From Maniola hyperantus (taxonomy: Eukaryota > Arthropoda > Insecta > Lepidoptera > Nymphalidae), in assembly GCF_902806685.2 (NCBI RefSeq), contig NC_048553.1, positions 3,827,099 through 3,891,098 of the forward strand: 64,000 nt of DNA, given 5' to 3'. The notes under the pieces are model-generated. The model ran no database searches, was not told where the DNA came from, and worked only from the letters and a program-made list of their open reading frames with translations. Positions 14,001 to 26,000 of the stretch are shown here, piece after piece (position 1 is the stretch's first letter; each line of letters begins with the position of its first letter). The position numbers were made by a program, and so were the translations under genes.

Positions 14001-17000
14001 GCTCATGAGCGAATTATCAGCGCCAGAAATCGAGGGAATATACGAGACACAAATGAGTTTGGAATTCAGAGTTCTTATGCAACTTGGTTGTATATGTGCT
14101 GTCGACCCAACTGAGGCGAGACGGTGAGATCTTTCCATCTTTTTTATCACGTGCCGTGCCTCTAATATACGTTAGTTTTAGTTGATGTATAAACAGAAAC
14201 ACGTCTCAAATATTTTTACATAAAAATATATATACCTACAAGATTTCAAAAATATTTAAGTTATAAGCTTGTTGTGTTGAGTCGTTGTCCTCGAAAAACA
14301 TGGTTACCCCAAGCAAGCGGCTGCGAGCGAACGGGACGGCTAGCGTCGATCTTGCGCGCTCCCGCTCGCACGAGTCGAATCAGCTGGTGCATGCGGTCAT
14401 TCAACTCGGTGTTCAAACTTGTAGGATTTTAAAGTATTTTTTGGTAAAAATATAACCCGTATTTAAAAAATTATTGCAATCGATTCCGTTGCTGATTCTG
14501 AACAAACTACTTTCAGGTTTTGTGTATACTAAAACTAACGTTGTATTTCCACCCCTTTTTCTGTTGTAATTTTAAAAAAATTGTTTCAATATTGTTGTTT
14601 TAGACTAATACAGTTCGGGTCAAACAACATGGATTCCTACACACTGAGTCAATTACAGTTTAAAAGCGTGGCTTATCAGCCATATTTGCAGAAGCAGGTA
14701 TGTGTAACTACTTAACTGTGAAACTGCAGATCGTCTCCCGACAGTTCTTGCTGATCTTCATTGCTGCCAATCTTCATCCATCCATTGTCTCGATTGAAAA
14801 AGGTCCCCGGATAGGTTCGAAACTAGTTGGGCTAACGTCGACTAAACAGGTGAGTAAACCCGGGTGTGAGATATGTATCATAGAAATCACTCACGATAGT
14901 TTAAACTTTTTAACGTTCTAAACGAATCTGTAGTTTTTCATCAAAGATAGTTTCAAATCCTGCCCCTTAGACTATTTGTCGTAATAAAAGCTTTGTGTTC
15001 AGCTTATTTTCTCTTGAATAGAGAGTTACAGATAAAAAGTACAATAATATTTCTTATTTTTGTAGGATGGGGTGTCACCAATAAAACACATTTTCCTATA
15101 CCAACACTCTGCCCCGAATTCTAGTCGAAGTATGTGGGCCTTAATACTAGGCCCTGTAAAAAGAGCATACATATTTGTACTGGATACTGTCAAGACAAAC
15201 CAAGTGCCCAATATGAACACTTTGTATTCTGCTGAGCGGACTGCCAAGTGAGTGCCTGAATATAAGTGTTATATTAGTTCAAGTTTTACGAAGCATATTT
15301 TAGTTGTCTTTTGCATTTACTGGATTTGATCTATCATGCCCACACCATTTCCAATTTAGAGTAACACTGACCAGACATCTATCCGTTATTGCCGTTAAGA
15401 CCTGCTTGTTCTTTCTAATTGTAAAAGTATTTTTTGATCCAGTACAGTAGATTCAATCTACACTCATAAAGAGGTAAAGTTTGGTGATCTTCGAGACTTC
15501 TACCCGATCTAAGTTAAATCTAGTCTCAAATATTTTCAGTTAATTTCCGGTACTCTAAAACAGCGTCCACATCAACGAAAAGTGTTGCTCGGCCTAAATA
15601 TTTACCCCACAAATAGGTAGATCTCTTTGAATGTAAAGACGTCCGTACAATAATTTGCACTGTAGGAACATGACGCAAACGCTTGTTTTATTTGTAGGAA
15701 ATGTCGTCGTCTCAACAGATGGACCGGCACTGCCGAAGACATGCATCCTTGTTTAATTTCAGGATCAACCTGGGCACAGACGAAAATAGTCTACCAGGTC
15801 AGGATCTGAGTTGGGAAGTGACGGCGGAGTCAGAAGGGCGCGCAGTGTGGCGCGGCGTGCAGCGAGCGCTGCAGAGGTACCGCGACGAGAGGTGCGGACC
15901 TACGGCTGTGGCGCTGCAGACTGCCTTGTCTCCGGCTGCGCTAATCACGTTAATGCCAGGTGCCTTGTAACTAAATCCCAAATAGTTTTTTACAAATATT
16001 ATCATCTATAGTTGGGCCATTACGAACGTGCGAACGGTGTCATAAATCATTACGATCCATACGATCACAGGGTTGTGAGAATGCCCCAGAAGTCGTTATC
16101 GATAAAAGGATGCTCTTCTACTATTTCTCGTTTTGTATCTTCTGTCTTACTCATCACCGAGGACCAAAATACTCAATGTATTTGTAACATGTCTATGATT
16201 GATTTTTTTGGGCTTTGTTCTTGTTCGACTAAATTGAAATAATTTATAGTGCGTACAATTTGAGATCTCACTCGCCATTTTACCTTTATGTTTAACTGTC
16301 GTGTCAAAAGTACGGGTTACCTTTACATTGTAAAGGCTAAAATCGTATATTTGATTTTTTTACTGGTTTTACGGGTCGGGCCGTACATTTGACATTGTAG
16401 TTGACACACAGAGGTAAAATAGCGAGTGAGATCTCAAAAGTGTGCATTATAATAAAAAGTTTTTTCCATTGTACGCAGGTCTGTCAGACTTCCCTCTGGT
16501 CCCGTTGCACGTGCGCGACGTAGAGTCGCTGTACAGCACGCTGGAGTGGCAGCGCATAGGCGCGCGGGCGATAGTGAGGCATTACCTCAACCTGGACTCT
16601 GTGATAGATCTCACCATTGAGCAGTGCAGGTAGAAATATTGTTTATGGACTAGCTAGCTTTCCATCATCATCATCATGATCAACCCATTACCGGCTCACT
16701 ACAGAGCACGGGTCTACTCTCAGAGTGAGAAGGGTTTTGGCCATAGTCTACCACGCTGGCCATGTGCGGATTGGTAGACTTCACACACCTTTGAGAACAT
16801 TATGGAAATCTCTCAGGCATGCAGGTTTTCTCACGATGTTTTCCTTCACCGTTAAAGCAAGTGATATTCAATTAATTAAAACGCTCATAACTATGAAAAG
16901 TTAGAGGTACGTGCCCGTGATCGAGCCCACGACCTCCGATTAGAAGGCGGACGTCCTAACCACTAGGCTATCACAGCTTATACCATACATAGCTTTCCAT

Positions 17001-20000
17001 ACTAATAGTATAATAGAGGTGGATAAGCCTCAATAGCTCAACGGTTAAAGGAGCGGACTGAATTCTGAAAGGTTGCCCGTTCAAATCCCATTCGTTGCCC
17101 TATTGTCGTACCTTCTCCTAGCACAATCTTTACGCTTAGTTGGAGGGGAAAGGAGAATATTAGTCATCATGATGAACTTTGCTAATATTCTTTATGTGAA
17201 TGTGAATGTCTGTTTGCTAGCTTTTGATTACCGCCGCCCATGAACATTTGCAGTACCAGTGAAACCACCAATGCGTTGCCTGCTTTTAGGAATTTGTTGG
17301 TCCGCCCCCCTTGAATAACCCCATGTTGTAATCTAATGGGAACACCGCCGAAGGGAGTTGATCCCACAGTTTGCATGTGCGTGGAAAAAAGGATCTGGCA
17401 CAACGGGTGGTCGAAGTGCACCAGCCACCCAGGTGGTGAGGGTGGAATTGTTTGCGGTGGCCTGCGGTGCGATTGTAGAAAAAGGAGGGTGGAATGAGTT
17501 CAAACAACTCTTCAGAGCACTCTCCATTATAGAGCACATAGTCATCTTCCCCATTACAAACAAACCTATTCCACTTTTTAATACGCCTTGCTCACAACCT
17601 AGAATGGGAAGCTGGAAGAAATCTCTGTTTAGAGACATTTCCAATGTAACTTAATTTATACTACTATGTTACTACAAATCGGTACATGAAAAATAAAATT
17701 AAATAAAATAAACATTTATATACAAGCAGATTAAGGTTAAACATAATTTGTTTGCAATTTGTGCAAACTGTGGAACCAACTCCCATCGGCGGTGTTCCCA
17801 CTAGATTATAACATGGGGTTATTCAAGGGGCGGACCAACAAATTCCTAAAAGGCCGGCAACGCATCGGCGGCTCCTCTGGTGCTGCAAATGTTCATGGGC
17901 GGCGGTAATCACTTAACATCAGGTGACCCGCCTGCTCGCTTGCTCGCTATATCTATTTAAAAAAAAAAAAAAAAAAATTGTTTGCAGATACTTCCACTTA
18001 CCGCTGGGCAATACGGCGGCAGATCCGACCCAGTTCGGCGCGGATCTATTCTTCGCGCGGCACCTCGCCAAACACAACTTTGTGCTGTGGTGCTCAAGCT
18101 TAGAGCGACCGGATCTCGGCGGTAGAGAAATTGATGATAACAGGTAATACCATTTTTAAAGATTTTATTTCTCTTATTTAAAAAAAAAAATTCTCTTATT
18201 TTTGGTGGAGTGGACCTTTTTGTGATAGGTATATCCTTCTATATAGGTTCAGACTTCAGAGGCAGTCCTTCATTTCAATATATCTTCAATATAGAAATTA
18301 TTAAGATATATAGAGCGTACCTTAACTTCGTGTAGAGTAAAACGAGGAACAGATTCGAGGGCAAAATTTTATGACAGAAACATAAATCTGTCCCATTTTT
18401 AGTCTGAGCAAGCCTAAGTTCTCTGTCTTTATTCTTTATTATTGTCTCTGAAGCTAAGAAGCTTTGTGCTTTGGACACACTATTGCTATAAAGACAGAGA
18501 ACTTAGACTTGATTAGATAGGTACGGGTAAAACTTCTAAAAATCCGTATTATTCGATATTGATTTTTTTGTGATACAAAATCCTACATCCTTCAGAAATA
18601 TACAAAATCTCAACTGTCTTTTAATAAATATTACCTTTTCTTTAAAAAAGTTTTGGTGTAGTTATTTTATGTTATGAAATGGTTGTTTAGGCTAGTAAGC
18701 GAGGCAGAGGAGTGGTCGGGGTGCAGCCACAGCTGGAGCGGGGCGTATGGCGGAGTTTGTGTTTCGCTGGACTGTGACGCGCTCGCGGTGTGCGCTTTAC
18801 TGCAGGCGCATCTTATATTGCAGGTATTTATTTCTTTTTAACCGACTTTCAAAAAGGAGGCGGTTGTCAATTCGGTTCATTTTATTTCTTTATAGTCGTA
18901 TTCCTCATTGCTGGTGGTCGTGACCCCTTTCCATTAATCCTATAATGGTAAGAGTTCTCTTGGGATAATAAATGCGGTGGGTTCCCTTCCCAGATTCTTC
19001 CACATACAACTCGACTGAAAGAACGAGATTTCGACTCTTAAATTTATAACCGGGGCCGATGGTTTATAATGGTGTCCGAGGCACAGAGGAAACGAAAAGA
19101 CCAAAGTCGGTCACCCATTCAGTTACCAACTTGCATCAACGTTGCTTTACAATCGCAATCGATTGATATTTGATATGCGTTGTCACAACTAGGCCACACG
19201 TCCCTCCAGGTAGGTATTTATAGCTGTTTATAAAATATCTTGAATTTTTTGCAAGTGTTTAAAAATACTTATAAAAATATGTGCTTAGGTGGAAGGGACG
19301 AGCGTCGCTACTTCTTTTGGTGCTCAGCAAACCAACATACAAGACGTCATGGCTACAACAGGTATTAATAGTATTAAAAGTTGTCTATTAAGCTATCCGA
19401 CTTGAAGGACCATATTAAGTTGCGATAAAGTTGTCTAAAGAAAAATTTGTTGTCACTCTTTGGTATCAGTTACTGATGTTGAAAATAGGCAGGAAAGTTA
19501 ATATTTTTACAACTCAAAAGGATCGTAGATCTAAGATCGCAATCGGGGTATGAGGCGGGCGGACGTCCTGCACAGCCGCACAGACCCCGCACTAACGGGA
19601 TAGTGTAGGTGACGTGCGAGTGTGGCGACGTCCCCACCCCGATTGCCGTCTCGACCTGTCGTGTAGTATCCATACTAATATTATAAATGCGAAAGTGTGT
19701 CTGTCTGTCTGCTAGCTTTTCACGGCTCAATCGTTCAACCGATTTAGACGAAAGTTGGTACAGATAGCTGACATCCTGGGGAAGGACATAGGCTACTTTT
19801 TATCCCGAAAAATTGAAGAGTTCCCACAGGATTTTTAAAAACTTGAATCCATGCGAACGAAGTCGCGGGCATCATCTAGATAATTATTTAGAATTTGATA
19901 TTTTTTAACTACATAGATACCACGTATTCCTGACAAGAGGCTCTTTACAGACAGACGGCCAAAGAAGTGTTACTAGGGTTCCTTTTTCTTTTTGAGGTAC

Positions 20001-23000
20001 GAAACTCGAAAAGTTGTGTGCATAAAATAAAACTTTGTGGTTTAGGTGCTAATGCAACGGAGACATACGACGAAACGGCGCAGTGCAGCGCTGCGTTCAA
20101 AATCCTACGTACAATGATCGCATCTTGGTTACGTGACGTCACACTTTATAAGAACGTCTTCGCTGATTATCAAATCTCACATTTTTACAGGCAAGTATTT
20201 TTTGTTTTATAAAAAAAATAAGATTCCGACGAATTGAGAACCTCCTCCTTTTTTTGAAGTCGGTTAAAAAGAGTGAGCAAACGAGCAGGCGGCGGCGGGT
20301 TGCTTACGTATCTCGCGATCATTGTTGTCAAACGTCCGACTAGAGAGAGACAGCAATAGCCACAAAGCAAAATAAGAAGAAGAAGAAGAGAGACAGCAAA
20401 TTAACTATCGTATTGCTACTACTGTCGCTACTGCAACGTTTTTCACCCCGCGGGTCACCTGAAGTTTAGTGATCACCGCCGCCCATGAACATTTGCAGCA
20501 CCAGAAGAAGAACCTCCAATACCTTGCCGGTTTTGCCGGAATTCGTTGATTCGCCCCTTGGCTAACATCATGTTGACATCTAGTGGGAACACCGCAGGAG
20601 GGAGTTGGAATTTATTATTATACACAGTTCAGTTAAGTATATTGAAGGTTTTGCGATTGTTTAAAATTTAAATGATACCTTCCTTGTAATAGAGTAGTTT
20701 GTTTTTAATTTTTTTACATCAGAGATGCGCTTTAAAATGAATAGTAATCATTAAAAAAAAAAAAATATTAAGTAATTATCTTTATTTAAATCCACTCTAA
20801 CTTAGTTATCAGATGTACTAAAAGTGCGTCTTTCATAAGGGTGATGCCCAGCGTAGATTTAAAATACCGTGGGAATTTTTAGATTTTCCGGGATAAAAAT
20901 GAGTATATGCATTCTCCAGGTCCTTAACTATATCCATGCAAAAAATTACGCTGATTCGTTGTGGCGTGATTGAAGGACAAACCAACAAACAAACACACTC
21001 TCGCATCCCAACCTTCCGACTCATATTATAAATGCGAAAGTGTGTATGTTTTTTGCATAAAAAATAAATAAAATTATTTATTCAATTACACTTTTACAAG
21101 TACTTATGAATTGCATCTACCACTGGTTCCTGACCAGAAGTAAAGTGGAGAGTGACATAGGCAACTTTTTATCGCGGGAAATTAAAGAGTTCCCACGGGA
21201 TTTTTAAAACTTGAACGCAAACGAAGTCGCGGGCATCAGCTAGTTAGATAAGGGTAGTGATTTTTTGCAGGTGGCTTAAAACACCAACGTCATTACTCTA
21301 CGATCCTGCGTTGCGACGCACTTTATACAACTTGATGAAGAAACTGTTTCTCATGCTGGTAGCGGAGTTCAAGAGGCTGGGCTCGCAGATCGTTTTCGCG
21401 GACTTCAATAAGATTATACTTTTCACTAAGAAGAACTCTGTTATGGATGGCATCGGTGAGGGCAACGAACGTTGATATAAAACTAATGTATCTAAGATAT
21501 TTAATCTTAAAAGTGTTTTGTACAGTATGCGGCCGAAAGTAATGTACATCGACCATTAGAAGGAGAAAGCAGATTTGTAGAGCGTTGTCTCTGTCGTTGA
21601 GACTGACAAAACGTCATGTAGGTATGAGTGACAGAGATAACGCTCTACAATGCCGAAATGTCATTCTAAAAGCCAATGTACATTTTTTTCTGCCGCGCAC
21701 TGTACATCTTTGACACGTTATGATATACTTGCGATCTCTTGGGTTTGGACGTTTTTAATATGCCATAGAAAACCTATGTTTTTTAGAGTTGAAAGTATAC
21801 CTACATGGATATGTTTCCTTTGGATATATATATTATATAATATATTTCGGCCCTAAACAAGGCTGGGCTTACTTGGTCCAAGAAAAATACTTTTGCCTTT
21901 TCTTCGGCGGCCCTTATGGGAGAGAGAGATATGAGTTTACGCGAGGGGCGTTCGTAAAATTTTAAGTTTTGCTGAATTGCACTTTATTGTGTCGAATAAA
22001 GAGTCGCTACTTAATTGAACATTTTTGCGGGATGAGCCTAAGGTTCCTGTAAGGTATTCTATATCTATACCAAAACTATAAACATTCTAATAATATTTTT
22101 TTTTAGGTTATGTGGAATTTGTAGTGCAAAGCATAAGAAATAAAGAGTTATTCCACGGCATAGACATCAGATACAAGCAGTGCTGGTCGTATCTACTGTG
22201 GCTAGACGAGGCCAATTATGCAGGGATTGAGGTATTACTACTTATTTTATAATGTGCTGTGAACAAAGAGGCAAATACCTACTCTTAAATATTTGGGTAC
22301 ATACTACATAATATTATTGTTTACAGGGTAAACTTCCCCCGGGATTGATTGAAGTAGGATCATCTCAAGTTCCCAGTGCTACTGAAGAGGGAACGGAGGA
22401 GGTAACATTTTTACATTTTAAAATTACGCCAATCCGTTGTTCCGTTGCGACGTGACTGAAGGACAAACAAACACACTTTCGCATTTATTATTTCGGTAGT
22501 AATTTCAACACCATGTATGTATTAAACATTGAACCTTATTGGTTTGCATTAAGGAATTAATTTTAAAAGCTAATAGCATTAGTGACATTAGCATATCGCT
22601 GGCTCAACCTCGAACTTTTTACCCATCCCAAAATCGGTCAACGCGCCTAATGAAGGCGCTTATTTCAAAATATAGGTGTGGAAGTGCCCTTTGACGAAAC
22701 TAATCTGTGCCCAATTGGCACATCAAGATATTATTCGCTAATTTTCATAGGTATTGATAAGACCAATAGTGAAAATGACCAATAAATGAATGATAAATGA
22801 CCAGGGTGAAGTGACGATGCACTGGAATATTGCGAACTTCATGCCGGGCGCGGTCCGCGAGTCGTTCTACGCGGGAGTTGCGGGATTCCTCAGCGCCGCG
22901 CAGGCCGAGCCTGATCGTCTACGCGCCTTACTAGCCGGAGAGATCTCGCAGAAACTATTCCAGTAAGTCCTACGTATATCAAGTGACGATGCACTGGAAT

Positions 23001-26000
23001 ATTGCGAACTTCATGCCGGGCGCGGTCCGCGAGTCGTTCTACGCGGGAGTTGCGGGATTCCTCAGCGCCGCGCAGGCCGAGCCTGAGCGTCTACGCGCCT
23101 TACTAGCCCGAGAGATCTCGCAGAAACTATTCCAGTAAGTCCTATGTATATCAAGTGGCGATGCACTGGAATATTGCGAACTTCATGCCGGGTGCGGTCC
23201 GCGAGTCGTTCTACGCGGGAGTTGCGGGATTCCTCAGCGACGCGCAGGCCGAGCCTGATCGTCTACGCGCCTTACTAGCCGGAGAGATCTCGCAGAAACT
23301 ATTCCAGTAAGTCCTATGTATATCAAGTGACGATGCACTGGGATATTGCGAACTTCATGCCGGGCGCGGTCCGCGAGTCGTTCTACGCGGGGGTTGCGGG
23401 ATTGCTCAGCGCCGCGCAGGCCGAGCCTGAGCGTCTACGCGCCTTACTAGCCGGAGAGATCTCGCAGAAACTATTCCAGTAAGTCCTATGTATATCAAGT
23501 GACGATGCACTGGGATATTGCGAACTTCATGCCGGGCGCGGTCCGCGAGTCGTTCTACGCGGGGGTTGCGGGATTGCTCAGCGCCGCGCAGGCCGAGCCT
23601 GATCGTCTACGCGCCTTACTAGCCGGAGAGATCTCGCAGAAACTATTCCAGTAAGTTCTACGTATATCAAGTAACAATACACTGAAATATCGCAAACTTC
23701 ATGCTAGGCGTGGTCGCGGACGTTGCGGGATCACTCAGTGCAGCGCAGACTGGGCCCGAACCTTTGTCATCCTTACTAGCCTTTTTTTACTATAAATGAA
23801 ATGAATGAATACCCACTAAAACCCAGCGGCGTCCCTGCGTGTCGCCTCACGACTGGGTTACGGGAACACCGAAGCAATCAACCGCGACCCAGCCAGCGAC
23901 GTCCCGAAGAAAAATTATTAGCCACTAGCTGATGCCCGTGACTTCGTCCGCTTGGAATTAGATTTTTCAAAAATCCTGTGGGAACTCTTTGATTTTCCGG
24001 GATAAAAAGTAGGCTATGTCACTCTCCAGGTCTTTATCTATACCCATGCAAAAATCACGTCGATCCGTTGCTCCGTTGCGACGTGATTGTGAAGGACAAA
24101 CCAACAAATAAACACACTTTCGCATTTATAATATGGGTACTGATATTTGTCCAGGATGACGGAGAAGATCAACCGTCGTATGCCGACCCTGAAGCTAGAA
24201 GACATCGGCCCGCAAGCCGGCCTGCGTGCGGACGCATTGGAGGGCATCACGCCTGCCTTGCTATTCGTTAACGCACTCTGCAAAGTACTGGCATTGGATG
24301 AACAATTGGAGGATGAGGTATTCTAAAAGTTACTAGATTTATTTTTACACGTACGCACTTATGAACGTAAATGTATAAAGATATATAGATGTGTAACTAA
24401 CAAGCCAAACACACCCATTATGTCTCAAAAAGTCCTAACTTATTAACTTCTCCTGCATTTATAAGCAGTTATGTTCTGCCTGTACTGGTATCGATAAATC
24501 AAACAAACACACAAGTCATATACACGCACATTTTACATCCTACAACCACATACAGTACGCGGCAGAAAATAATGTACATCGACCTTTAGAAAGAGGTAGC
24601 TGTTTTGTAGAGCACTTTCTCTATTGTTGAGACCGACAAAACGTCATACAGGTATGACAGAGAGATAACGCTCTGCAAAGCCGAATTGTCATTCTAAAGG
24701 CCGATATACATTATTTTCTGCCGCGTACTGTACTCACTTCCCCTCAACCAAATTATTTTATGAGAAGTTTAGCTTCTTTTAAGTTTTTTCTTTAAAGGTA
24801 GCCGCTTGTGTGCAACACACAACTACAAGTCAAAAGCAAAACTTTTTAATTTTGTATATTTTTCCCTGTCTTCTCTAAATTAAGCGTCACTTGTAGGAAG
24901 TGGGTAGACTATATAGTGAAAAGGGTGGGTTTTGAACCGCTCTCTGCCCGTTAAATTATTGAGATGTGAATTGAATTTATTTCCGCAGGTTACGTTGCTA
25001 CGTCGCAATCTACTCCGTCTGATAGGAGTGGGGGAGTTCAGTAGCGCGGCAGAGTGGCGGGAACCTTGCGCCTCTTGTGTGCTGGGGGAAGTGATCTGCA
25101 AGGTGTGCAACCACTGCCGCGACCTCGACCTGTGTCGCGACACGCATCGCCAGCACGCCGACCCGTGAGTAGGCAGCTTCTATCCTATTTCCGCAGGTTA
25201 CATTGCTACGTCGCAATCTACTCCGTCTGATAGGAGTGGGGGGAGTTCAGTAGCGCGGCAGAGTGGCGGGAACCTTGCGCCTCTTGTGTGCTGGGGGAAG
25301 TGATCTGCAAGGTGTGCAACCACTGCCGCGACCTCGACCTGTGTCGCGACACGCATCGCCAGCACGCCGACCCGTGAGTAGGCAGCTTCTATCCTATTTC
25401 CGCAGGTTACGTTGCTACGTCGCAATCTACTCCGTCTGATAGGAGTGGGGGAGTTCAGTAGCGCGGCGGAGTGGCGGGAACCTTGCGCCTCTTGTGTGCT
25501 GGGGGAAGTGATCTGCAAGGTGTGCAACCACTGCCGCGACCTCGACCTGTGTCGCGACACGCATCGCCAGCACGCCGACCCGTGAGTAGGCAGCTTCTAT
25601 CCTATTTCCGCAGGTTACGTTGCTACGTCGCAATCTACTCCGTCTGATAGGAGTGGGGGAGTTCAGTAGCGCGGCGGAGTGGCGGGAACCTTGCGCCTCT
25701 TGTGTGCTGGGGGAAGTGATCTGCAAGGTGTGCAACCACTGCCGCGACCTCGACCTGTGTCGCGACACGCATCGCCAGCACGCCGACCCGTGAGTAGGCA
25801 GCTTCTATCCTATTTCCGCAGGTTACATTGCTACGTCGCAATCTACTCCGTCTGATAGGAGTGGGGGAGTTCAGTAGCGCGGCGGAGTGGCGGGAACCTT
25901 GCGCCTCTTGTGTGCTGAGGGAAGTGATCTGCAAGGTGTGACCCGTGAGTAGGCAGCTTCCATCCTATAGTATGCGACAGCTTGAGGGTATGAGGCGGAC

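Larger units (their letters stand above)
20191..21270 (+). other. POLE: GC-AG intron of POLE
   Basis: The exon ends cattttTACAG at 20190 and the intron begins gcaagt, not gtaagt. Reading through to ttttttgcag|g at 21270 restores HFYRWLK, the conserved HFYRWLR segment of POLE, with the arginine codon split AG/G. No GT donor nearby gives the right phase. Apart from the GC, the donor matches consensus strongly, as is typical of GC-AG introns. Confidence 0.88.
11178..22401 (+). other. POLE: POLE exons for the inactive C-terminal polymerase half
   Basis: Fifteen exons: 11178-11342, 12488-12694, 13205-13437, 13998-14123, 14604-14697, 15066-15247, 15763-15959, 16479-16629, 17988-18143, 18691-18823, 19289-19361, 20046-20190, 21271-21455, 22107-22231 and 22327-22401. 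This half is a catalytically dead family-B polymerase fold in all known Pol epsilon. Recognisable conserved blocks are WQIIQVAETAEPGLFRLWAL, ELSAPEIEGIYETQ, FPLVPLHVRDVESLY, FGADLFFARHLAKHN, TYDETAQCSAAFKIL and MKKLFLMLVAEFKRLGSQ. The exon at 15763 starts 65 nt inside a longer open frame. Only the tttaatttcag acceptor there restores phase. Confidence 0.93.

Noticed and set aside
15701..15762. Upstream extension of a POLE exon (MSSSQQMDRHCRRHAS)
   Set aside because: Phase with the previous exon works only from 15763; the extension has no match in the family.
22983..23642. Copies 2-5 of the 172-bp array as true extra exons
   Set aside because: No pyrimidine tract before the only ag, and using it would put TGA first in frame.
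24880..25934. Repeated minus-strand ORFs beginning MSRHRSRSRQWLHTLQ
   Set aside because: They are antisense shadows of the five-copy POLE exon array, repeated because the array is repeated.
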